33,625 nt of DNA from CAYLHF01 sp964383365 (lineage in GTDB: Bacteria > Bacteroidota > Rhodothermia > Rhodothermales > UBA10348). Within the stretch, counting starts at the first letter, position 1; every line of letters starts with the position of its first letter. Below the pieces are notes generated by a model that did no database searches, had not been told where the DNA came from, and saw only the letters and a list, made by a program, of their open reading frames with translations. The stretch is from positions 1 through 33,625 of the forward strand of contig CAYLHF010000033.1 of assembly GCA_964383365.1 (NCBI GenBank), written 5' to 3'. This document shows, one piece after another, positions 27,021-33,625 of this stretch. Both the position numbers and the translations under genes were made by a program.

Positions 27021-27905
27021 CTAATTTTTCATCGCAGGGAGAAAACCTTGTCTTCTTAAGAAAGAGATATACTTTTCTCTTCCATCTGCGGCAGCTGCAG
27101 GATCTGGATCAAAGTTACTTTCTTGATTTGATAGATTCCTTGTCAGCAAGTGACCCAAGCCCTCATATGATTCAATATCACAAGTAATGCCGTGATCTCT
27201 AAGCTCGTGGCAGTATTTTTGAGCTCCTTTCAATGGTGTCAGGGTATCTTTTTCTCCGATAATGACGACTGTTGGAACGGAATGAGGTCCGACATTACCA
27301 ACAGGAGATAATTCTTGTGCCGGCACGGCCCCGTGCATCAACCTTACGAACCAGTTGTCATTGGCTACATCCAGTGCAGGCGACCACAAAACAAGAGCTT
27401 CGGGAAGTAAATATTGGGGATTGTCTTGCTTGCTGTCTTCGTCATGACAGCCAACTGAAGTGGCAGCTGTGACAAGATGACCTCCAGCAGACACACCGTA
27501 TCCTACGATACGACCACTCAATCCCAAATCATTGGCATTCTGAGAAAGCCAGCCAAAAAAAGAACAGGTATCCTCAAAGGCATGGCGAGGCGTGAGGGTA
27601 TCGTTTGAAAGTCGATATTCGACGGCCATTGCGACCAGGCCCAGTTCAGCGAATCGTTGTGCAGCGGGGTAGGTCCATGTTGGAGAACCAGCCACCCATC
27701 CGCCACCATGAAAGAGGACTATGCCGTGTTGTTGATTTTGAGAAGTTTTTTGATTCGGCGAAAAGATGTGAACCCTAAGCGTGTCGACTCCTACTGTGCT
27801 GTAGACAGCCAAGACAGGAGAGGATTGTTGGGCAAGAGACATATTTTCTACTCCCGCTGCGCTCAACAACAACAACAACGTGACAATATTTGTCAATCGG
27901 GTCAT
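27021..27905 (-). CDS. Secreted alpha/beta hydrolase (esterase/lipase, HGGGW type)
   Basis: A 294-residue hydrolase with a signal peptide (about 1-26, ending SLAQQ). The oxyanion-hole motif HGGGW is at 66-70, the nucleophile S139 in GYGVSAGGH, and the likely acid and base are D220 (GEKDTLTP) and H252 (GLGHLL). This matches the hormone-sensitive-lipase/carbohydrate acetyl-esterase-like (BD-FAE) group, which removes acyl groups from sugars or xylan. It lies upstream of the GH71/99-like glycosidase on the same strand (about 104 bases between), so a joint polysaccharide-degradation role is plausible but unproven. Confidence 0.87.
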   Translation of the reverse strand: MTRLTNIVTLLLLLSAAGVENMSLAQQSSPVLAVYSTVGVDTLRVHIFSPNQKTSQNQQHGIVLFHGGGWVAGSPTWTYPAAQRFAELGLVAMAVEYRLSNDTLTPRHAFEDTCSFFGWLSQNANDLGLSGRIVGYGVSAGGHLVTAATSVGCHDEDSKQDNPQYLLPEALVLWSPALDVANDNWFVRLMHGAVPAQELSPVGNVGPHSVPTVVIIGEKDTLTPLKGAQKYCHELRDHGITCDIESYEGLGHLLTRNLSNQESNFDPDPAAAADGREKYISFLRRQGFLPAMKN

Positions 27906-28389
27906 CTTGGAACGGAATTAAGCGACATAACAGCTGGCGGATCAGCGGACCGGGCCAGCGGCGCGGCTTCATTCTACCCACGAGGAAGCACAAGTTCAAG
28001 GCCGCCATGTAGAATGCCAATGCACGAAGCGGCCCCTTCGGCTAGCAGGCTAGTTAATTTGGCCGAAGGCCCTGCGCAGCTGGAGCCAGCGCAGCCGCTT
28101 CGCACCATGCGCTTGATATTTCCAAGAAGGCCCCTTGCCTCCTATATTGGAGTGCAATTCTCACCTGAATACAAGAGGCGCTTCCATGGAAGCAGTCTAC
28201 TTCACGGGTTATGTAATCCGGCGTCTGTATCTGACTCATGTATTTGCACTTCGGCTACCTGGCCCGTTTATTCTTTCCGAGGCATCCTGAGAAGAGCATG
28301 ATTGACAAAAACTCATCCATTCGCCCTTATCGTTCTGCGATTCTTTCCGCGTATCGAATCGCAGATGCTAGAGCGGGAGAGAAAACATA
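27906..28389. other. Palindrome-rich gene-free stretch
   Basis: No supported gene in about 480 bases. It contains three separate inverted repeats (entered separately) and the weak copy C element. The region 28130-28389 beyond them shows nothing recognised. Confidence 0.5.
27926..28123. repeat. Cluster of hairpins, candidate folded recombination site or structured RNA
   Basis: Starts CATAAC (27926) and ends ATGCGCTTGATATTTCC (28107-28123). Inside are CATTCTAC/GTAGAATG (27970-27977 and 28009-28016), CCTTCGGC/GCCGAAGG (28035-28042 and 28062-28069) and CTGCGC-AGC-TGG with CCA-GCGCAG (28072-28094). The last is a stem with a three-base bulge. Bulged stems and terminal inverted ends are features of integron attC sites, but a structured RNA or mobile-element end is equally possible. 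Confidence 0.45.
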
Positions 28390-28800
28390 ATGCGTATATT
28401 TTTCTGTGCAATATTAGTGACTTGTGCAACATTGTTCGCCGGGTGCGAGACAGCTTCATAAGAGCTCTCTCTCGAAACATCAGACTCCTTTTCGGCCTCC
28501 GAAACCTTAGCCTGTGCCCCTGTCGCCTGGATTGATCCAGCCACCTTGGAGATGCATGGAGATATCCGAACAGATAACTTCTTCTGGCTCCGGGAGCGTT
28601 ATAATCAGAAGGTGATCTAGTAGCTGGAAGTTGAGAATGCGAAAACGGACGCTTCGACGGCAAATACCAAAGAGCATCAGGATGCACTGCATGAAGAAAT
28701 TGTCGAACGCATCAAGCGGGATAACTCTACAGTTCCGTACCGGGACAGAGCATATTGGTACTACACGCGATACGAGGAAGGTGGCATGCCGATCCTGGAA
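28390..28800 (+). pseudogene. N-terminal remnant of oligopeptidase B (PtrB-like) with a lipoprotein signal
   Basis: Opens MRIFFCAILVTC, a lipoprotein signal with lipobox LFAGC, and stops at TAA near 28459. In another frame from 28552 it reads MHGDIRTDNFFWLRERYNQ, then two adjacent TAG stops (28618-28623), then LHEEIVERIKRDNSTVPYRD and YWYYTRYEEGG. These are the conserved opening segments of S9A oligopeptidase B. The propeller and catalytic domains are absent; the beta-helix gene starts about 220 bases further. So this is a dead fragment with at least two kinds of lesion. Confidence 0.85.
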
Positions 28801-29008
28801 TCGGAAACAAGACTGCGGCGGACCAACCAACCGGAATATCTTCAGCTACTCCGGACTGTTCTACAACAGAATATTATAATAAACCGGCAGAACAACGCAG
28901 AAACTGAGCCCTTACACAGCCCGAGTTTCAACCATATTTGCCTCATGCCCATTTGGAATTGTTTTTACAGATGGGCAACGGGTTGTAGTAGATTAACATA
29001 ATAGGACG

Positions 29009-29015
29009 GGAGGTA
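29009..29015 (+). promoter_or_regulatory. Strong ribosome binding site of the beta-helix protein
   Basis: GGGAGGT lies shortly before the ATG at 29021 (about six bases of spacing), unlike most genes here, and supports this start. Confidence 0.55.
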
Positions 29016-29020
29016 CAGAA

Positions 29021-32000
29021 ATGATAAAAAGAATAACATTATCAATTTCAATCTTTTTGACACTGGCCTTTCTTGCTTTTCCTGTGATAGCACATTCAAC
29101 AACCTATTATGTTGCTTCCACTGGCTCTAATACATTTCCGTATAACACGTGGGCTAAAGCTGCAACAAGCATTCAAACAGCAATTGATGCTGCCAGTAAT
29201 GACGATATTATCATTATTGGTAGCAGTGATGGCCATGGTGCAGGGTTTTATACAGAGAATGTAACTGTAAACAAACAATTAACTATCCAATCAGAAAATG
29301 GATTCAGCACAACCACGGTTGTGGCGGCAAGTTCAAACGACCATGTGTTTGATGTGCAGGCCAATAATGTAACCATTGGTGGTACGGGGCACGGATTCTC
29401 CATTTACGGAGCTACAGGGGGAGGGGCTGGAATATACCTTACGTCTATTAACAACTGTACCATAGAAAATAATCGCATTGGCTGGGACAGTACGTATAAA
29501 AACAGCGTTGGCATCTATCTAGAATCTTCCGACACGGCCACAATAAGCGAAAACATCATAAACTATAACAATGCAGAGGGTATTTGGCTAAGCTCTTCGA
29601 ATAACAACAACCTAACCTCCAATGAAGTTAACAATAATAACAGCGATGGAATAGTTTTCCATTCTTCATTGAGCAATTCATTGAGCTACAACACAGCGAG
29701 CAATAATGCCTGGGATGCTATTGTTTTAGATGCTTCGAGCAACAACACACTAGAGAACAACATTACGATCGACAACGGAACTAGTGGGTTTCGTATAGTC
29801 AATTCTTCAAACAACATTCTGGCCAACAACACGGCGAATAGAAATGGTGCTAATCTTGCCGTTCCAGGAATATCTTTATCATCTTCTTCAAACAATACCT
29901 TAACCGGAAACACATCGAACTACAATAAGGAAGGAATCGGTTTAGTAACTTCATCAGGCAATGACCTAACCCACAACTCGGTGTCTCACAATGAGTTTGG
30001 GATTTATTTATTTGAATCCTCAAACAATACCATAACCTCCAACACGATGAATGATAATGATGGACGTTGGGATGGTGATGGAATCATGTTAAACGATAAC
30101 TGCTCAAACAACATCATTGCAAATAACACGATGAGTAATGATCCGGGTGATGGAATTGAGTTATATAACGCATCGAACAACATTTTAAGCGGAAACACCA
30201 TAACCAATAGTGGTGTGAACGTACGAATCAATCATTATTCCGCTTCCAACACTTTGGTCAGAAATACAATTACTCTAGGCTCTAAGGGAATTGCTTTTGA
30301 GGAAGAACACTCAATAAATAATATTGTAGCAAACAACATCATTGATAGTAACTTCGAAGATGGGATCTTGTTATTTGATAATACTTCAACCAACACCATC
30401 ATTGGTAATACGTTGAGTAACAACGGTAATGGGATCAACCTTGCTCAGTCGAATAACAATATATTTTACCTCAATAATTTAATTAACAATACACGCAATA
30501 GTGTTGAGTCAAATAGCTCAACCAACACCTGGTATTCACCCACAACAATTTATTATAACTACAACGGCGGAGCCTTCCATACGGGGTATTTAGGTAATTA
30601 TTACAGCGATGGAACTCATACGGGCGACTATGGAATAGGTGGAACATATACTATTGCCAATGACAACAATGATGATTACCAATTAATAAATAACTCCGGT
30701 AATTATTCACTTCAGGCATGGTGGCTGGATAGCGATAATAAAATGTACATTAATGATGTGAGCAAACCAGGCGGAAGCGTTACTATAAATGCCGGAGACT
30801 CCAATATCTGGATTGCTGATCAGGCAGTAGCGAATAATACGCGCTTTTCAGGGAGCGATACCTGGACAGGTCAGTTAGTCTTCGTGTCTGCACCAACAAG
30901 TGCGCATTCTCTTACCATTGAGATAGGCTCTTCAACAAACGGAAGCGATTTCACTGCCGGAGGTCCTGATGCAACCCTGATCGGGGATGGTAGTAATCTG
31001 GCTTTCACCTATGCGACTGACACTAGCGCGTTCAATGTGACCGCCGGTAATTATTTGGCCCTCAAGATAACCAGCATTGATGCGGCTTACAGTTTATTTA
31101 CCGGTGGGGCATGGAGCTTTACCACGGGCGTGCCCACTGTAACATTCGTGAATGATCCGCCGGTGGCCGGGGATCTGACCGAGGTGACGAACGAGGACGA
31201 GCAGGTCAATGTAACCCTGACGGGCACCGACGGCGACGCGGATCCGCTGACGTTTCGGATCGCATCCGATCCTTCAAACGGATCGGTCGCACTCGCCGGC
31301 GCGGTGGCTGCGTACTCTCCAAACCCAGATTTTAACGGAACGGATTCCTTTACATATGTGGCGAATGACGGAGTGGTAGACTCAAATCCGGCGACCGTGA
31401 CCATTACCGTCACGCCCGTCGACGACCCTCCGACCGCGCCCGTGGTGCTTGTTCCCGCTCCTGGAAGTACAATTCAGGTGTCCGGGCAGCCAACGGCTCG
31501 AATCGGATTCGGCTGGACCGAATCAGTGGATCCTGAAGGGCAGCCGATATCGTATACTTGGTCCCTCGGATCGTCAGCAGATCTGATTTCTGTTCTCTGG
31601 AGTGTATCAACCGAGGCAACGTCAGTTGACACTACCGTTGCAGCCCTTGCGAGCCTACTGAATGGACTGGGCGTCGCTCCAGGAGGGCAGCAGGAGCTGT
31701 TTCAGAGTGTGACTGCATCGGATGGTGCAATCGAGACACACAGTCAGATCACGAACATAGACTTCCGTCGAGGAACTGTTGTTGGCACGCAACCGGACCT
31801 GACGCTTCCGTCAGAGCTGGAACTGGAATCAACGTACCCCAACCCGGCCTCCGATCTGGTAAACCTCCGATACGGACTTGCGAGATCGAAGACTGTCACC
31901 ATATCTCTGTTTGACATTCTCGGCCGCGCCGTGATACAGTTGCCCACGGTCCATGAGGTCGTCGGGTACCATTCGCTTCAATTAGATCTGAGCGGACTGA

Positions 32001-32074
32001 CTTCAGGTGTCTATTATATTCGACTGGATTCAGATGTCGGAGCCGTCATCGGGCGTCTCGTCGTGAGACGCTAG
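29021..32074 (+). CDS. Large secreted parallel beta-helix protein with T9SS sorting domain
   Basis: 1017 residues. A signal peptide covers about 1-25. A NosD/DUF1565-like right-handed beta-helix runs to about residue 530, with many repeats of the type SSNNTLxxNT and GIxLxxSSNN. A linker beta domain follows to about 705. Next is a tandem-95/cadherin-like Ig domain (about 710-810, PPVAGDL to VTITVTPVDD), a second beta-sandwich (about 811-925) and a T9SS type A C-terminal sorting domain (TYPNPASDLVNL to the end). The protein should be exported and anchored on the surface; the helix may bind or cleave polysaccharide. Codon and base use change sharply near 31140. Confidence 0.92.
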   Translation: MIKRITLSISIFLTLAFLAFPVIAHSTTYYVASTGSNTFPYNTWAKAATSIQTAIDAASNDDIIIIGSSDGHGAGFYTENVTVNKQLTIQSENGFSTTTVVAASSNDHVFDVQANNVTIGGTGHGFSIYGATGGGAGIYLTSINNCTIENNRIGWDSTYKNSVGIYLESSDTATISENIINYNNAEGIWLSSSNNNNLTSNEVNNNNSDGIVFHSSLSNSLSYNTASNNAWDAIVLDASSNNTLENNITIDNGTSGFRIVNSSNNILANNTANRNGANLAVPGISLSSSSNNTLTGNTSNYNKEGIGLVTSSGNDLTHNSVSHNEFGIYLFESSNNTITSNTMNDNDGRWDGDGIMLNDNCSNNIIANNTMSNDPGDGIELYNASNNILSGNTITNSGVNVRINHYSASNTLVRNTITLGSKGIAFEEEHSINNIVANNIIDSNFEDGILLFDNTSTNTIIGNTLSNNGNGINLAQSNNNIFYLNNLINNTRNSVESNSSTNTWYSPTTIYYNYNGGAFHTGYLGNYYSDGTHTGDYGIGGTYTIANDNNDDYQLINNSGNYSLQAWWLDSDNKMYINDVSKPGGSVTINAGDSNIWIADQAVANNTRFSGSDTWTGQLVFVSAPTSAHSLTIEIGSSTNGSDFTAGGPDATLIGDGSNLAFTYATDTSAFNVTAGNYLALKITSIDAAYSLFTGGAWSFTTGVPTVTFVNDPPVAGDLTEVTNEDEQVNVTLTGTDGDADPLTFRIASDPSNGSVALAGAVAAYSPNPDFNGTDSFTYVANDGVVDSNPATVTITVTPVDDPPTAPVVLVPAPGSTIQVSGQPTARIGFGWTESVDPEGQPISYTWSLGSSADLISVLWSVSTEATSVDTTVAALASLLNGLGVAPGGQQELFQSVTASDGAIETHSQITNIDFRRGTVVGTQPDLTLPSELELESTYPNPASDLVNLRYGLARSKTVTISLFDILGRAVIQLPTVHEVVGYHSLQLDLSGLTSGVYYIRLDSDVGAVIGRLVVRR

Positions 32075-32124
32075 CACGGTCAACTCCCAACCGAGGTTTT
32101 TTTTCCACTCGGGATCACACCCAC

Positions 32125-32194
32125 CTGAAAGAAAATAATCGTTTCGGGCCGGCTCAGCCAGTCGAGCGAGTCCGCAACATGCGCTTATGTTTCC
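32125..32194 (+). repeat. Copy A of the CGAGTCCGC / ATGCGCTTAT intergenic element
   Basis: Begins CTGAAAG (32125-32131), contains CGAGTCCGC at 32167-32175 and ends ATGCGCTTAT (32179-32188) then GTTTCC. Copy B shares the same order of blocks at nearly the same spacing. It lies downstream of the beta-helix gene. Confidence 0.55.
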
Positions 32195-32314
32195 AGTTGA
32201 TTCGTCATGCTTTCGAGAACAATACGAGGATTAACGACTTGATTGCTGAATGGCGCACCTGATTTCTGCTGTTGCCGTACAACACGGTCTGACATTCATC
32301 GGAAAATTGGAGTA

Positions 32315-33133
32315 ATGAAAGTATTCAACGAGAAAGAGACTGCCGAAATTCTCAAAACGGCAGCAGAGAAATCTCACGAGAACGAGGTAGGCGAAAACCT
32401 CGGCTTGACGATCAATGAATTAGAACACATTGCTAAAGAAGCGGGAATTGATCCGTCTGAAGTTAACAAGGCGGTGAAAGCGATTGAGTTGAAGCGCCAA
32501 CCGACGGACCAGTCTTTCTGGGGAGGACCGTTTTCATTTTCAGAACAAGTTGAGCTTAATCATGAAATTTCTGCGGTAGAATGGGAAAATATGCTGGTTC
32601 CTATCCGCAAGTTCTTTCAATCAAAAGGTGACGTCTCCACAAGAGAAGCAGTCCACGAGTGGAGTTCACCCCGGGGAACTTCAAATTCGGCTCACATTTC
32701 AGCCCTGAAAGAGAAAGGAAAAACGAAGATTAGCATTGTTTGGAGCGGACCGCTGACCGCCCTTCCATTTTATCTCCCAATTCCCTTAGTGGGAATCGCA
32801 TCGCTTCCTTTCGCCTCTGAATTCCTCGGCCTTGGTGCAGTACCTGGGCTCTCATTTGTAGCTTTGTCGATGGGCTTATCCTTTGTGACGGGGCGCTGGG
32901 CTCTACGAAGGCACATGAGCAGAGGATTTTCCAAACTGCGAAAATTGGCGATTACGCTACAGGGTGCTACTACCACTGTTCATGAAAATCGAGGTGTACC
33001 TATTGATCAGCTCAATTCGATCCCAATCGAATCTAGTGTATCCGAACCATCTCTAGAACTGCAATTAGATGACACTACTTCGGGTAGTGTTGAAGCAAGC
33101 GAGATTGAGATCTCGAAGCGGCAACGCTCTTAG
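32315..33133 (+). CDS. Unknown protein with two predicted membrane segments
   Basis: A 272-residue protein. The N-terminal ~60 residues are helical and resemble small helical domains (KETAEILKTAAEKSHE, LTINELEHIAKEAGIDPSEVNKAV) that also occur at the starts of some FCB-group membrane proteins. Two adjacent hydrophobic segments lie around 151-195 (FYLPIPLVGIASLPFASEFLGLG, FVALSMGLSFV). The C-terminus is polar. The ATG at 32315 has GGAG upstream (TTGGAGTAATG); the frame is open further but without protein character. Family not recognised. Confidence 0.72.
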   Translation: MKVFNEKETAEILKTAAEKSHENEVGENLGLTINELEHIAKEAGIDPSEVNKAVKAIELKRQPTDQSFWGGPFSFSEQVELNHEISAVEWENMLVPIRKFFQSKGDVSTREAVHEWSSPRGTSNSAHISALKEKGKTKISIVWSGPLTALPFYLPIPLVGIASLPFASEFLGLGAVPGLSFVALSMGLSFVTGRWALRRHMSRGFSKLRKLAITLQGATTTVHENRGVPIDQLNSIPIESSVSEPSLELQLDDTTSGSVEASEIEISKRQRS

Positions 33134-33194
33134 AGCGATATCACAACAATGCAGGGTCATGTTCTGGCGTGCAAAATAAAATTGAGCGAGGAAA

Positions 33195-33308
33195 CATAAC
33201 GGCTGGGCAATTTACGGAGAGGATCCGCCGCTTTTCTGAAAGTAACGGATACGCGGAATTTAATCCGATTGTCCGAGTCCGCCTAATAATATGCGCTTAT
33301 ACCTCCTC
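33195..33308 (+). repeat. Copy B of the intergenic element, with CATAAC left end
   Basis: CATAAC at 33195-33200, CTGAAAG at 33236-33242, CGAGTCCGC at 33274-33282 and ATGCGCTTAT at 33291-33300, followed by ACCTCC. The ends are partly complementary (GGAAACATAA against the reverse of TTATACCTCC). It lies downstream of the 32315-33133 gene and its right end overlaps the last codons of the BrnA gene. Confidence 0.5.
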
Positions 33309-33524
33309 AGAAGCAGACCCCCAAACAACCCTAGGTCTTCTTTCTTTTCGAGCGCAATCTTGCAAATACTGATTGATCAATCGTTGGTATGGAGTGCCTG
33401 TTTCGGCCGCCAATTTCTTGAAATATGAAATCACATCCACACCCAAACGAATTGTCACCTGCTTTTTCTGAAGCCTAGCGTATGGAGCGGGAATGGATTC
33501 CGAAAAGTCATATTCCTTTCTCAT
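33297..33524 (-). CDS. brnA: BrnA-type antitoxin (ribbon-helix-helix)
   Basis: A 75-residue BrnA-like antitoxin. It starts MRKEYDFSES, as BrnA proteins do, then has a ribbon-helix-helix core KKQVTIRLGVDVISYFKKLA and a C-terminal helix (YQRLINQYLQDCARK). It would bind and neutralise the BrnT ribonuclease and repress the operon. Its ATG overlaps the stop of brnT by four bases (ATGA), the usual toxin-first order of this system. Confidence 0.85.
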   Translation of the reverse strand: MRKEYDFSESIPAPYARLQKKQVTIRLGVDVISYFKKLAAETGTPYQRLINQYLQDCARKERRPRVVWGSASEEV

Positions 33525-33625
33525 GACAAATAACCGCTATAGTTTTGCTGTTCTGTTTTTGTCGCCTTGTGCGCTGAAATGATTCTAACTTCCGATTCGC
33601 TTTTTCTATAGGTGTGAACCACTAC
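33521..33625 (-). CDS. brnT: BrnT-type toxin, C-terminal part (cut by the window edge)
   Basis: 34 residues are visible: VVVHTYRKSESEVRIISAHK and a short tail ending GYLS. This is the C-terminal signature of BrnT ribonuclease toxins (V-VVHT ... RIISARKAT). It runs off the right end of the window, so the catalytic N-terminal part is not seen. Confidence 0.83.
   Translation of the reverse strand, partial: VVVHTYRKSESEVRIISAHKATKTEQQNYSGYLS

Noticed and set aside
27775..28020. Minus-strand 81-codon frame upstream of the esterase
   Set aside because: It mostly overlaps the esterase start and the hairpin cluster and shows no protein family pattern.
32090..32120. CCGAG ... T8 ... CTCGG as an intrinsic terminator after the beta-helix gene
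   Set aside because: The T run lies in the loop rather than after the stem, so it is not the normal arrangement.
1..33625. tRNA, rRNA or CRISPR array
   Set aside because: No cloverleaf-like gene, rRNA segment or regularly spaced direct-repeat array was seen.

Overview
The window looks like a contig from an uncultured member of the Bacteroidota/Rhodothermota/Balneolota side of the FCB group. Two large secreted proteins end in type IX secretion (T9SS) C-terminal sorting domains with the usual YPNP start. There is also a TIGR02757/DUF2400 protein, an Lnb-like (formerly DUF4105) envelope protein and a DPP-IV-type peptidase. Many genes lack a clear Shine-Dalgarno sequence. A run of 100 N (8081-8180) marks a scaffold gap, so this is draft or metagenome-derived sequence. 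The taxonomic call is inference.

Positions 1-17000 are mostly core genes. They are a pilin-like small protein; DUF4342; a PLP-dependent threonine/serine dehydratase overlapping a DUF2400 gene; the heat-shock cluster hrcA-grpE-dnaJ (minus strand) with a flavin reductase behind it; an Arg-rich secreted protein interrupted by the gap; a DUF2231 membrane protein; SppA; cofactor-independent phosphoglycerate mutase and endonuclease III (minus); a divergent Lnb-like protein; and a DPP-IV peptidase.

Positions 17000-25300 hold single-domain accessory genes, mostly on the minus strand. They are two SAM methyltransferases, three VOC (glyoxalase-fold) proteins, an SRPBCC protein, small membrane proteins, a winged-helix regulator fused to a glycine-rich membrane domain (plus strand) and an AlkD-like protein (plus strand). 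Two genes here are broken: a membrane protein with a one-base frameshift near 18587, and a short N-terminal remnant of a spermidine-dehydrogenase-like flavoprotein (21443-21622).

Positions 25300-33625 are more mosaic. A T9SS-exported GH71/99-like glycosidase sits beside a secreted alpha/beta hydrolase. Next come a palindrome-rich gene-free stretch and the remnant of an oligopeptidase B lipoprotein. A 1017-residue parallel beta-helix protein follows, with an AT-rich N-terminal two thirds joined to a GC-rich, host-like adhesin/T9SS tail. The window ends with an unknown membrane protein and the start of a BrnT/BrnA toxin-antitoxin pair, cut by the window edge.

The most interesting unexplained signal is a short intergenic element seen in two clear copies (32125-32194 and 33236-33308) and two weaker ones (28072-28123 and 24415-24471). 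It ends in ATGCGCTTAT-like sequence and in three places has CATAAC on its left side. Together with the gene content and the toxin-antitoxin pair it resembles degenerate integron attC sites. The orientation of the genes is mixed and no integrase is present, so that reading is tentative.
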